Source: DSWT01 sp035373625 (lineage in GTDB: Bacteria > Chloroflexota > Anaerolineae > B4-G1 > SLSP01). From it: a stretch of 64,000 nt of DNA. Below the pieces are notes generated by a model, which saw only the letters and a program-made list of their open reading frames with translations, made no database searches and was not told where the DNA came from. The stretch spans positions 1 through 64,000 of the forward strand of contig DAOSNS010000013.1 of NCBI GenBank assembly GCA_035373625.1, read 5' to 3'. This document shows positions 19,980 to 26,844 of this stretch, one piece after another. The first letter of the stretch is position 1. The number at the start of each line of letters is the position of its first letter. The position numbers and the translations under genes were made by a program.

Positions 19980-20019
19980 CACTCAAGTTCCGACCGTGCT
20001 ATTGGGCTATGTGAATGTG

Positions 20020-20772
20020 ATGGATTCCAAAACTTATCAACCTGAAGTTTCTGTCGTCATCAAAACTTACGATAACAGTGAGCGCGCGCCACGCGGCGTT
20101 CCCACGTTGAAGGAGTTGCTGGTCACAACGTTGCGGGTGATCGAGAGGCAAACCTTTCTACCTGCCGAGGTTCTGGTTGTGGATTCGAGCGCAGGGAACG
20201 GCATTGCCGAGGTGTTGCAAAACTATGGCACATCCACAGCTTTTCATCTGCGCCGGGTGTCTCTGGCGCCGGAACAATTCAGCTATCCGCGCGCCATGAA
20301 CCTCGGTGTACACAACGCGCGGGGCGAGATCGTGGTCAGTCTCAGCGGCGACGCGACGCCGGCCAACGCGCGTTGGTTGGAGACGTTGATTGCTCCGCTG
20401 GCAAATCCCAAAGTTGCCGGCGCCTTCAGCCGTCACATTGCCCGCCCCGGCGTCCCTCTGGCGTGGGCCGAGCGGCTACGTTTGTGGTGGCGCTATCATT
20501 CCAAAACCACCACCCTGCGGCGCAACGATCACATCTTCTCCAACGCCAGTTCCGCATTTCCCAAAGCTTTGGCGCTGGAAATTCCCTTCGACGAAACCCT
20601 CACGGAGCTTGAGGATTACGCCTGGGCGGGCGAAGTGCAACGCCGTGGCTATCTCATCGCCTACGTGGGTGAATCCGAGGTCTATCATTCCCATACCGCA
20701 TCCAGCGCCAAAACGCTTTGGCGGATGATATACTACGTTTTCCTGCGTATGAAAGCCGATACTCACAAATAA
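20020..20772 (+). CDS. Family 2 glycosyltransferase
   Basis: About 250 residues. GT-A fold start EVSVVIKTYDNSE, acidic strand in VLVVDSSAGNG, and the NLGVHNARGEIVVSLSGDATP block where the family's DxD normally sits (here SGDAT). GT2 enzymes transfer sugar from a nucleotide donor to polysaccharide or lipid acceptors. No membrane span is evident. The ATG at 20020 is chosen because the fold starts nine residues later; a GTG at 19996 is possible. Neither has a clear ribosome site, and the mRNA may be nearly leaderless. Confidence 0.85.
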   Translation: MDSKTYQPEVSVVIKTYDNSERAPRGVPTLKELLVTTLRVIERQTFLPAEVLVVDSSAGNGIAEVLQNYGTSTAFHLRRVSLAPEQFSYPRAMNLGVHNARGEIVVSLSGDATPANARWLETLIAPLANPKVAGAFSRHIARPGVPLAWAERLRLWWRYHSKTTTLRRNDHIFSNASSAFPKALALEIPFDETLTELEDYAWAGEVQRRGYLIAYVGESEVYHSHTASSAKTLWRMIYYVFLRMKADTHK

Positions 20773-20784
20773 ACCAAGCCAACC

Positions 20785-21987
20785 ATGAAAATTTCAGCCC
20801 TCCAAGCGCGGCAACTGGCCTTGCATGCCCTCGGTCTCGATGGCAGATGGGCATTACCTCCTGACAAAGAAGGCGCAGCGCAGATCATCGAACGTCTGGG
20901 TTATGTGCAGATTGACACAATCCACATCATCCAACGCGCCCACCATCATACACTCTGGGCACGGTTTCCGCAGTATGCACCTGTCATGCTGGATGATCTG
21001 CTTGCCAAAGACCGCCGCGTCTTCGAGTGGTGGACGCACGCGATGGCCTACATTCCCATGCGCGATTACCGCTTCTATGCGCCGCGCATGGGATATCAGG
21101 CACTCTGGGGTCGCCAACGCGAATGGCTGGCCGAGTATGCGGATGTGATCGCATATGTCAAAGAGCGCATCCGCACCGAAGGGCCACTCGGCGCTTCCGA
21201 CTTTGAGAAGCCGGCGTCTTTCAAAACTGGATGGTGGGATTGGAAACCGGCCAAACAAGCCCTGGAAATCCTCGCTTCGATGGGCGAATTGATGGTGACG
21301 CAGCGCCGCAACTTCCAGCGCATCTTCGACCTGACCGAACGTGTGCTGCCACCGGATGTGGACACCACACCGCCCACGGAGGAAGAACTTCAACGGTTCA
21401 TCGTGCGCTTCGCGCTCAATACAGGCGGCGTGCTACGAGAGAATGAGATCCAATGGTCGCGCCGCAAAGCCGATCCCGCCGCACTACAGGCGATGGTGGA
21501 TGCGGGCGAAGTCACAACGTTCGAGGTCGAAGGGCTGAACGGCGAGCCGTGTTACGCGCTCAGCGACGTTTTTGAAGCCGGCACACAATCGCCCAATGGC
21601 GAACCGCATCTGCATATTCTCTCGCCCTTCGACAATCTCATCATCAACCGGCGCTGGCTCAAGACGTTTTTCGATGGGTTCGACTATACGATCGAGTGCT
21701 ACGTTCCCGAGGCCAAGCGCAAATACGGCTACTTCGTCCTGCCGATTCTGTGGGGCGACCGGTTTGTAGCGCGCATGGACAGCAAAGCCGACCGCAAGCC
21801 CAAGACGTTCGTCATCAAGCGGCTGTTGTTTGAGCCAGGTTTCGACGAATACGAGGCCGTGCTGCCCGCGTTGGCGGAGAAACTGTGCGCATTTGCGGCG
21901 TTCAATGGATGCAACAACTTCGCCATCGAAGATGTGCAGCCAGAGATAATCAGAACACCGTTAATCAATGCACTCGCTGTCGTTTGA
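20785..21987 (+). CDS. YcaQ-like winged-helix DNA glycosylase
   Basis: 400 residues, HTH_42 family. YVQIDTIHIIQRAHHHTLWAR contains the Q42-I-D44 motif, matching the QxD catalytic motif of E. coli YcaQ, which unhooks interstrand DNA crosslinks. Further family blocks are RVFEWWTHAMAYIPM and LHILSPFDNLIINRRW. Multiple winged-helix segments are expected. It begins 12 bp after the glycosyltransferase stop and overlaps the next gene by 20 bp. The family match is firm; crosslink repair is by analogy. Confidence 0.88.
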   Translation: MKISALQARQLALHALGLDGRWALPPDKEGAAQIIERLGYVQIDTIHIIQRAHHHTLWARFPQYAPVMLDDLLAKDRRVFEWWTHAMAYIPMRDYRFYAPRMGYQALWGRQREWLAEYADVIAYVKERIRTEGPLGASDFEKPASFKTGWWDWKPAKQALEILASMGELMVTQRRNFQRIFDLTERVLPPDVDTTPPTEEELQRFIVRFALNTGGVLRENEIQWSRRKADPAALQAMVDAGEVTTFEVEGLNGEPCYALSDVFEAGTQSPNGEPHLHILSPFDNLIINRRWLKTFFDGFDYTIECYVPEAKRKYGYFVLPILWGDRFVARMDSKADRKPKTFVIKRLLFEPGFDEYEAVLPALAEKLCAFAAFNGCNNFAIEDVQPEIIRTPLINALAVV

Positions 21988-22747
21988 TCCACTCATTGCG
22001 TTGTATGACGAAACGCGTACTGTTGACGCGCATTGTTTTCGCGCGGCGCTGGATGCCCTCGTCGAACGTTTCCCGCCGTCACAGTATCCTCGTCTATTCG
22101 AGCCAGGTATCGGCAACGGGAGAATCGCCATCCCGCTGGCGGAACTGGGCTACACTGTTACCGGTGCTGATATCTCTCCTGTGATGCTGCGCGCTGGAAA
22201 GGACCGTGCCTCGACGCTTCCCATTGTGTGGCATCAGGCTAATGTGACGCGCTTGCCGTATACTGACGCGACGTTCGATATGGCCGTGGCGACGCATCTC
22301 TTTTATTTCATCCGCGATTGGCAACAAGCCGCCGCTGAACTGCTGCGCGTGGTACGGTCTGATGGCCCGATCGTCCTGATGCACACCGGCAACGGGACCG
22401 AAATCCCGGCGCTGAATGCACGGTACAAAGCGCTGTGCTCCGATTTGGCCCACCCCATTCCGGCGATCGGCGTCGAAAGCACACGTGACGTCGTCGGGTA
22501 TTACGAGGCGTTAGGTTGTCGGGCAGAGTGGCTGCGCGACCGTTGGACCTGGACGGCGCACACCCGACTGGCTCAGGCACTCGGATATATCCAGGCGCGG
22601 GCTTACTCGTTCACCACCTTTGCTCCAGACGCTATCCACAGCGAGGTCACGAGACGGCTAAAACTGGAGCTAGAACAGCAATACGGAACGCTACACACGG
22701 AGATCGCCGTCCCTAACCAGGTCTATATGGTGATTATTATGCATTGA
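21968..22747 (+). CDS. Class I SAM-dependent methyltransferase
   Basis: 259 residues. SAM motif I FEPGIGNGRIAIPLAELG, acidic end of strand 2 in VTGADISPVML, motif II-like ATFDMAVATHLFYF and motif III EILRVV-like (ELLRVVRSDG). A ubiE/Methyltransf_11-type enzyme of unknown substrate. The start overlaps the YcaQ-like gene by 20 bp, consistent with an operon. It is the last chromosomal gene before the tRNA-Val and the integrated element. Confidence 0.88.
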   Translation: MHSLSFDPLIALYDETRTVDAHCFRAALDALVERFPPSQYPRLFEPGIGNGRIAIPLAELGYTVTGADISPVMLRAGKDRASTLPIVWHQANVTRLPYTDATFDMAVATHLFYFIRDWQQAAAELLRVVRSDGPIVLMHTGNGTEIPALNARYKALCSDLAHPIPAIGVESTRDVVGYYEALGCRAEWLRDRWTWTAHTRLAQALGYIQARAYSFTTFAPDAIHSEVTRRLKLELEQQYGTLHTEIAVPNQVYMVIIMH

Positions 22748-22803
22748 GTGGGGTGCAAAGCATTTGACTAGACGCCAAAACCTGTTATGATTGCCCTGGT
22801 TGC

Positions 22804-22877
22804 GGGCGGTTAGCTCAGTCGGTTAGAGCGCCTCCCTTACACGGAGGAGGCCGTAGGTTCGAGTCCTATACCGCCCA
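22804..22877 (+). tRNA. tRNA-Val (anticodon TAC)
   Basis: A complete cloverleaf: acceptor GGGCGGT/ACCGCCC, D-arm GCTC/GAGC, anticodon stem CCTCC/GGAGG around loop CTTACAC (anticodon TAC, valine), T-arm GTAGG-TTCGAGT-CCTAT, discriminator A. No encoded CCA. The 3' part from 22835 is duplicated exactly at 29370-29414, marking it as the integration site of the element to its right. Confidence 0.97.
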
Positions 22878-22879
22878 TT
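22835..22879. repeat. attL, 45-bp direct repeat (left copy)
   Basis: Begins in the anticodon stem/loop of tRNA-Val and runs two bases past its 3' end. Identical to 29370-29414 over all 45 positions; the flanking bases differ on both sides. Confidence 0.95.
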
Positions 22880-22946
22880 CCTGGGGAAGGGTTGAGGGCT
22901 AACTTGCAAGGGCGCAAGTGACCCTTTCACCAGGAAGGGGGTTACT

Positions 22947-23195
22947 ATGCCAGAGGATTTTGACCAGTGGATCACTACACGGGAGGCGGCAGAACTTTCT
23001 GGCTACAGACCGCTGAACATAATACGGCTTGTGCATAAAGGGCATGTTCGTGGCGTCAAGTTTGGGCGTGATTGGATTGTCAACAAGGCTGATGTTTTGG
23101 CTTACGTGGCGGAGATTGAGCGGCTAGGTAGGGCAAAGTTTGACCCCTGGCGGACAGGGGCAAGGCGCAAAGACGACGAAACTGGGGAAGTGTAA
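22947..23195 (+). CDS. Excisionase-like helix-turn-helix protein (copy 1)
   Basis: 82 residues. WITTREAAELSGYRPLNIIRLVHKGHVRGVKFGRDWIVNK has the MerR/excisionase winged-helix pattern: helix-turn-helix followed by a wing with GRDWxV. Its paralogue is encoded at 23374. Position just inside attL beside the integrase suggests control of excision direction or of integrase expression. A GGAAGGGGG ribosome site precedes the ATG. DNA binding is well supported; the precise role is inferred. Confidence 0.85.
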   Translation: MPEDFDQWITTREAAELSGYRPLNIIRLVHKGHVRGVKFGRDWIVNKADVLAYVAEIERLGRAKFDPWRTGARRKDDETGEV

Positions 23196-23317
23196 CCACT
23201 TCTCCAGTTTTTTGCTGTCAAAAGGGAATTGCTACTTGCAATTCTTTTTTTATCTGTTATACTTGGATAGTAGGGTTTCGTAGTAACCAAAATTTCAAAG
23301 CAAAAGGAGCTAGAGCG

Positions 23318-23377
23318 ATGACGGAAGACGAGGTTATTTGTGAGGCGGTTAGGAATGCGCAGAGGAGCAAGATATGA
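23318..23377 (+). CDS. 19-residue small ORF coupled to the second excisionase-like gene
   Basis: Starts at an ATG 9 nt after AAGGAG and encodes MTEDEVICEAVRNAQRSKI. Its TGA (23375-23377) overlaps the ATG of the next gene (23374). It may be a translated leader that couples expression, or the remnant of a larger gene. The region 23196-23317 before it is AT-rich and holds nothing else evident. Confidence 0.5.
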   Translation: MTEDEVICEAVRNAQRSKI

Positions 23378-23634
23378 CATTACAGGACTATGTCACCATT
23401 CAGGAAGGGGCGAAGTTGTCGGGTTACTGTGTAACCCAGGTGCGACGGCTGGTTGCTTATGGGCGGGTTGCTGGCGTCAAGATGGGGCGTGATTGGTTTG
23501 TCGAGCGGGCGGCATTGCTGGCTTACGTCGAAGAGCATGCGCGGCTAGGTCGTCAAAAGTTTAACCCCTGGCGTGAAGAACTGGTCAGGAAAGGCCGGGG
23601 ACGGGCAAGGAGAAAAGACCATGACCCTGCATGA
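23374..23634 (+). CDS. Excisionase-like helix-turn-helix protein (copy 2)
   Basis: 86 residues, clearly paralogous to 22947-23195: VTIQEGAKLSGYCVTQVRRLVAYGRVAGVKMGRDWFVER, and both share the downstream (R/A)LGRxKF(D/N)PWR stretch. The C-terminus is basic (RKGRGRARRK). It overlaps the integrase start by 14 bp. As the gene directly before int, it is the better candidate for the true excisionase; the first copy may regulate. Confidence 0.85.
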   Translation: MTLQDYVTIQEGAKLSGYCVTQVRRLVAYGRVAGVKMGRDWFVERAALLAYVEEHARLGRQKFNPWREELVRKGRGRARRKDHDPA

Positions 23635-24505
23635 AGCCGTCAAAGAGTTTCTACTTGCAAAACTGGCAGGGGGAAGGTCGCCCAGAACGTTGAAACGTTA
23701 CGAGGAGGTGTTAACGGCATTTGAAACGTTAGTCGGGGGGCGCGACTTGGCGGACGTAACCCCCCGACATATCCGGCGGTTTCTGGCGTCCTACCGCACC
23801 CGCGGATGTACGCCCGAAACCCTCTTAAGTCATTATAACGTCTTACGGTGTTTTTTCAACTGGCTACAGCGAGAGTACCAGTTGACCCATAACCCCATCG
23901 GGGCGGTAGATCGTCCCCTTGTCCCTTCACTTTTGCCAAAGAGCTTGACGGCAGATCAGGTTAAAGCCTTGCTCAAGGCGGTTACAGAGACCAGAAAGCC
24001 GGAGCGTAACACGGCTTTGGTTATGCTCATGCTTGATACCGGTATCAGGGTCGGGGAAGCATGTAACTTACAGCGTGAGCATATTGACCTTGAAAACCGG
24101 CATGTTCGGGTATTCGGCAAGGACAAACGGGAACGGCAGTTACCTGTAGGGGAAAAGACGACGGAAGCCTTCAAGGTGTACTTTGAGACCAGAAATGACG
24201 ATCTGCCAAGCGCGTTTGTGACCTTTCGGGGCGAATCCGCCAGACCGATGACGGTTAGGGTTGTGCAAAGCCTTTTCAAGCGTTTGAGCAAGGTTGTTGG
24301 TTTTCACGTCAACCCACACCTGCTACGCAGTACGTTTGGGTCAATATGGATTACCAACGGCGGCGATGAAGAAAGTTTACGGCAGATGCTTGGACATACG
24401 ACATACGCCATGACCAGGCGTTATGTCAGGTTGCGGATGTCAGACCTGCATGACAAACACGCGAAATTTTCACCCCTCGCTGGGGGGAAGGAGAAAGAGG
24501 CATGA
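23621..24505 (+). CDS. int: Tyrosine recombinase / integrase
   Basis: 294 residues. N-terminal SAM-like core-binding domain (about 1-85, with TLKRYEEVLTAFE) and catalytic domain with Arg in LDTGIRVGEACNL, Lys in FGKDKRERQLP, HxxR in PHLLRSTF, His in MLGHTTYAMT, and the nucleophile Tyr in RRYVRL. XerC/D-like. Start at 23621 chosen for the AAGGAG site 10 nt upstream; the longer frame gives an implausible N-terminus. It catalyses insertion at, and excision from, the tRNA-Val 45-bp site. Confidence 0.95.
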   Translation: MTLHEAVKEFLLAKLAGGRSPRTLKRYEEVLTAFETLVGGRDLADVTPRHIRRFLASYRTRGCTPETLLSHYNVLRCFFNWLQREYQLTHNPIGAVDRPLVPSLLPKSLTADQVKALLKAVTETRKPERNTALVMLMLDTGIRVGEACNLQREHIDLENRHVRVFGKDKRERQLPVGEKTTEAFKVYFETRNDDLPSAFVTFRGESARPMTVRVVQSLFKRLSKVVGFHVNPHLLRSTFGSIWITNGGDEESLRQMLGHTTYAMTRRYVRLRMSDLHDKHAKFSPLAGGKEKEA

Positions 24506-24679
24506 ACCATATCGAGGTTGGCGCATACGGAGAAATGCTTGTTTACCAAGTACTACAGGAAACCGTCGGTCATTGGGGATCGGGTAAAAATCACCATACC
24601 CATGTCATTGGGTAGCCGCTTTGTGGCTTACCGTGAAGCATGGGAACTGTTAGCAGACATTCAAGGGGGTGCGCTATGA
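24502..24679 (+). CDS. Small overlapping ORFs after the integrase, possible frameshifted gene
   Basis: An ATG at 24502 overlapping the integrase stop (ATGA) opens a 37-residue frame ending at 24615. A second frame, which is the integrase frame after its TGA, runs to 24679 and ends VKITIPMSLGSRFVAYREAW plus 11 more residues. Its stop also overlaps the next ATG in an ATGA junction (24676). Both ends therefore look like genuine coupled gene boundaries, as if one gene of about 59 residues carried a frameshift near 24560. Alternatively these are two tiny genes. Function unknown. Confidence 0.45.
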
Positions 24680-25017
24680 GAAACGGGCTTGCGGTGGTCA
24701 TTTTCATGGCTGTTGTTGTGTTATTTGCAACGGGCGCGTTATCGGTGCTATCTGACCATCTGGCGATCGAGCGGGCAAAGGTCGAGGCGCAGGCGGCGCA
24801 AGCGGCGGCGCAACGGGCGGAGGCGGAAGCCGATTTGACGGTTGCTGAGGCTCAGGCACGGATTCTTACTGAAGCAGCGCGGGCAGTGGCGGCGGATCGG
24901 CGGCTTGTGATGCTATATACCGTTTCGGGCAACGCGGCTGTATTACTCGGCGCGGTGCTGGCGGGCATGGTGGCTGGTTACATAGCCGGAAGAAAGGTGC
25001 ACCATGAACGAGCTTGA
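24676..25017 (+). CDS. Small membrane protein with alanine-rich coiled coil
   Basis: 113 residues. Membrane segment at about 5-25 (LAVVIFMAVVVLFATGALSV), an Ala/Glu/Gln-rich helical stretch (QAAQAAAQRAEAEADLTVAEAQ), then a second membrane segment (NAAVLLGAVLAGMVAGYIAG) and a short basic tail. No family recognised. The last 51 bp lie in a 57-bp direct repeat copied at 25154. A preceding AAGGGGGTG serves as ribosome site. Probably element cargo or maintenance function. Confidence 0.7.
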   Translation: MRNGLAVVIFMAVVVLFATGALSVLSDHLAIERAKVEAQAAQAAAQRAEAEADLTVAEAQARILTEAARAVAADRRLVMLYTVSGNAAVLLGAVLAGMVAGYIAGRKVHHERA

Positions 25018-25023
25018 TCGCTT
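24967..25023. repeat. 57-bp direct repeat, copy A
   Basis: Identical to 25154-25210 over 57 bp. It covers the 3' end of the membrane-protein gene, the ribosome site and the first seven codons of the following gene. In this copy that following frame (25004-25060) stops after 18 codons. Confidence 0.95.
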
Positions 25024-25060
25024 GGGAAATTTCCTGAACCCTATAGGAATTATAGCATAA
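25004..25060 (+). pseudogene. Truncated 5' copy of the 25191-25679 gene
   Basis: The same ATG and first seven codons (MNELDR plus one) as the intact gene, then 11 unrelated codons and TAA. It arose when the 187-bp unit (57-bp repeat plus 130 bp of AT-rich sequence) came between the two genes. It may still be translated as an 18-residue peptide. Confidence 0.6.
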
Positions 25061-25092
25061 AACAGCACAAAATGCCAAGAGGTTTTTTTGAG

Positions 25093-25118
25093 TTCCCAAA
25101 AGGTATTATTTTTGGGAA
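25093..25118. repeat. Inverted repeat in the 130-bp AT-rich insert
   Basis: TTCCCAAAA (25093-25101) and TTTTGGGAA (25110-25118) separated by 8 bp. It lies inside the unique stretch 25024-25153 between the two 57-bp repeats. Could be a protein-binding site or a weak terminator. Confidence 0.6.
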
Positions 25119-25153
25119 TAAAATAATGTCATGAGTCAAGAGGATTTTGTTGA

Positions 25154-25210
25154 ATGGTGGCTGGTTACATAGCCGGAAGAAAGGTGCACCATGAACGAGC
25201 TTGATCGCTT
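25154..25210. repeat. 57-bp direct repeat, copy B
   Basis: Identical to 24967-25023, 187 bp away. This copy supplies the working ribosome site and start codon of the 25191 gene; the upstream membrane-gene portion is out of context here. Confidence 0.95.
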
Positions 25211-25679
25211 TCAACTTGAGGGGATCGTTTATTACCAACAAGGCCGGAAATGTGGGCGGCCTGGGTGCAGATGTGAAGCGGGTGACCTGCATGGCCCATA
25301 CTGGTACGCGCGGGATTCCGGCGGGCGCGTTCGGTACCTTGGCCGCGTTCTGCCTGATGCTATCACACGAGCACGGGCGGCGCGCCGGTGGCACGCGCCG
25401 GACATTGAGCGGACGCGGCGGCAATTGCGCAATGCGCTTGACGCCGTAGAAAAGCTATTGCGCTATGACGATCTAAGCGATGCTGATCGCATGCTGATCA
25501 ACGTGTTAGGCTTTGGTGATTGCCTTGTGTGCGCTGGTGGCCACCAGGTTACACAAGATCAGGCTGATCTTGTGGAGCTGTGCGGCACGATCGTGGCAGT
25601 AGAGGCGCACAAGATAACGGACTTGTGCGCGACGAAGTTGGGCGACACACAAGATGCCCAGGGTTTGGAGGTGGCATGA
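25191..25679 (+). CDS. Small Cys-rich mobile-element protein (DUF6788-like)
   Basis: 162 residues. The N-terminal VYYQQGRKCGRPGCRCEAGDLHGPYWYAR, given here as RKCGRPGCRC and HGPYWYAR motifs, with GGRVRYLGRVLP, resembles a small family often found on phages and plasmids (DUF6788-like, from memory). The CxxxxCxC cluster may bind zinc. The rest is helical (DIERTRRQLRNALDAVEKLL), with three further Cys. Function unknown. The stop overlaps the next ATG (ATGA). Confidence 0.65.
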   Translation: MNELDRFQLEGIVYYQQGRKCGRPGCRCEAGDLHGPYWYARDSGGRVRYLGRVLPDAITRARAARRWHAPDIERTRRQLRNALDAVEKLLRYDDLSDADRMLINVLGFGDCLVCAGGHQVTQDQADLVELCGTIVAVEAHKITDLCATKLGDTQDAQGLEVA

Positions 25680-26338
25680 TGTACGAGCGCGATCGTTATG
25701 GCGTTGGGATGGGGCAATTTTCCAATGTTGAAAAAGAGACCTGGCAACAGATCAATTTTCAAGCGGGTGTGCTTGTCCCTGTCGGACAGGCAACCGTGAT
25801 CGCTGGATCGTGGGGCATGGTTATTTTAGTTGCGGCTGGGATCGTATGTAGCCTTGCGGGGTGGCCGGCGAAATATGCCCTGATGACGGGGAGTTTGGCC
25901 ATGGCCGTACTGATGGCATGGCAATCTTGCGCGGCGATTTCCTGGGCGCGGGGGGCATATTTAGCGCGGGAGCACTACAGAAACGAGCGACAACAGGGGG
26001 CGCAGGCTGATAGAACAACTATCACCCTCGAAGTCATTGACCGGCAGGCGAATAATGGGTACGGCCGTACTGTCTATGAGGATTTGGACGTATCGGCGGA
26101 ACAACTGGCGATTGTAGCGCGTGCGGATCGTCTAAGCAAGCGTGGGCTAATGAACGCAGGCTTAAACGATGCCCAGGCCATGCGCCTGTTGGCTCAACTG
26201 CTGGCGATGGGGTATGTCGTCAGGCAAGCTGACAACGAACCGGCACGCTGGACGGCGAAGGGTGAAGCACTACGGCGGGCGTTCGCCGGTGGTGGTGGTG
26301 GTGGTGGTGGGCTGGTGGATGTCCCCCACCACCAGTAA
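25676..26338 (+). CDS. Two-span membrane protein with winged-helix-like C-terminus
   Basis: About 220 residues. Two membrane segments at roughly 45-65 (GMVILVAAGIVCSLAGW) and 70-90 (ALMTGSLAMAVLMAWQ). The C-terminal domain, SKRGLMNAGLNDAQAMRLLAQ and GYVVRQADNEPARWTAKGEA, looks like a winged helix. It ends in a Gly8 run (26286-26309 is a GGT repeat). ATG at 25676 overlaps the previous stop. It could link plasmid DNA to the membrane; that is speculation. No family recognised. Confidence 0.65.
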   Translation: MMYERDRYGVGMGQFSNVEKETWQQINFQAGVLVPVGQATVIAGSWGMVILVAAGIVCSLAGWPAKYALMTGSLAMAVLMAWQSCAAISWARGAYLAREHYRNERQQGAQADRTTITLEVIDRQANNGYGRTVYEDLDVSAEQLAIVARADRLSKRGLMNAGLNDAQAMRLLAQLLAMGYVVRQADNEPARWTAKGEALRRAFAGGGGGGGGLVDVPHHQ

Positions 26339-26357
26339 AAATCAGAGTAGGGGGGTA

Positions 26358-26495
26358 TAAAAACCCTCACCCTTGCGTAAAAATCGCTTACAGGGCTTTC
26401 TAGGGGCATTACAGGCCATTCTACGGTAAAAACCCTCTGTATTGCGTAAAAACCGCTTACAGGGCTTTCTAGGAGCATTACAGGCCATTCCAGAA
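26358..26495. repeat. Two 69-bp tandem repeats, origin-like region
   Basis: Copies at about 26358-26426 and 26427-26495 share TAAAAACCCTC, TTGCGTAAAAA, CGCTTACAGGGCTTTCTAGG and CATTACAGGCCATT blocks. The region 26339-26670 has no gene. Together with the iterons at 26542 it is the best candidate for the element's replication origin, just before the primase and Rep genes. Confidence 0.85.
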
Positions 26496-26541
26496 GTCCG
26501 ACAGGTTAATCGAACTTGTATGGTCAGGGCAAACGGAAAAA

Positions 26542-26592
26542 GTTATACATTTTACAGCATAAAACAGCATAAAATAGCATATTATGTATAAC
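26542..26592. repeat. Iterons framed by an inverted repeat, candidate origin
   Basis: GTTATACAT (26542-26550) and its exact complement ATGTATAAC (26584-26592) enclose three head-to-tail 10-bp words: ACAGCATAAA, ACAGCATAAA, ATAGCATATT (26554-26583). A partial copy of the same words occurs at 25053-25073. AT-rich iterons beside a Rep gene are typical of plasmid origins; a nick site for the HUH Rep could lie here or in the 69-bp repeats. Confidence 0.7.
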
Positions 26593-26613
26593 TGCGGTTT
26601 TATGCATACTAAC

Positions 26614-26642
26614 TTGACTATACGGGGGTATTTTGATATACT
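26614..26642 (+). promoter_or_regulatory. Promoter of the RHH-primase-Rep operon
   Basis: TTGACT (26614-26619), 17-bp spacer, TATACT (26637-26642), 28 bp before the RHH start codon. The inverted repeat and iterons lie directly upstream, so the RHH protein or Rep could control it. Confidence 0.7.
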
Positions 26643-26670
26643 GGCGATAAATTCACGACGGAGGGTTACG

Positions 26671-26844
26671 ATGACGAATACGGCACGGTTTGGATTGGTT
26701 TTGAGCGAACAGGAAAAGCAAGCCCTGTTTGAGATTGCACGTTTGCGGCGAACTTCGGTGGCGGCAACGGTGCGCTGGCTTATCTGGCGTGAAAAACAGC
26801 GTCGGGAGCGGATGGAAAGGGGGAAAACGACATGTACGGATTAA
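26671..26844 (+). CDS. Ribbon-helix-helix DNA-binding protein
   Basis: 57 residues: a strand (ARFGLVLSEQEKQ) then two helices (ALFEIARLRRTSVAATVRWLIWREKQRR), the CopG/Arc layout. It probably represses its own operon, like plasmid copy-number regulators. GGAGG lies 7 nt before the chosen ATG; the longer frame starts inside the iterons. It overlaps the primase start by 13 bp. Confidence 0.8.
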   Translation: MTNTARFGLVLSEQEKQALFEIARLRRTSVAATVRWLIWREKQRRERMERGKTTCTD

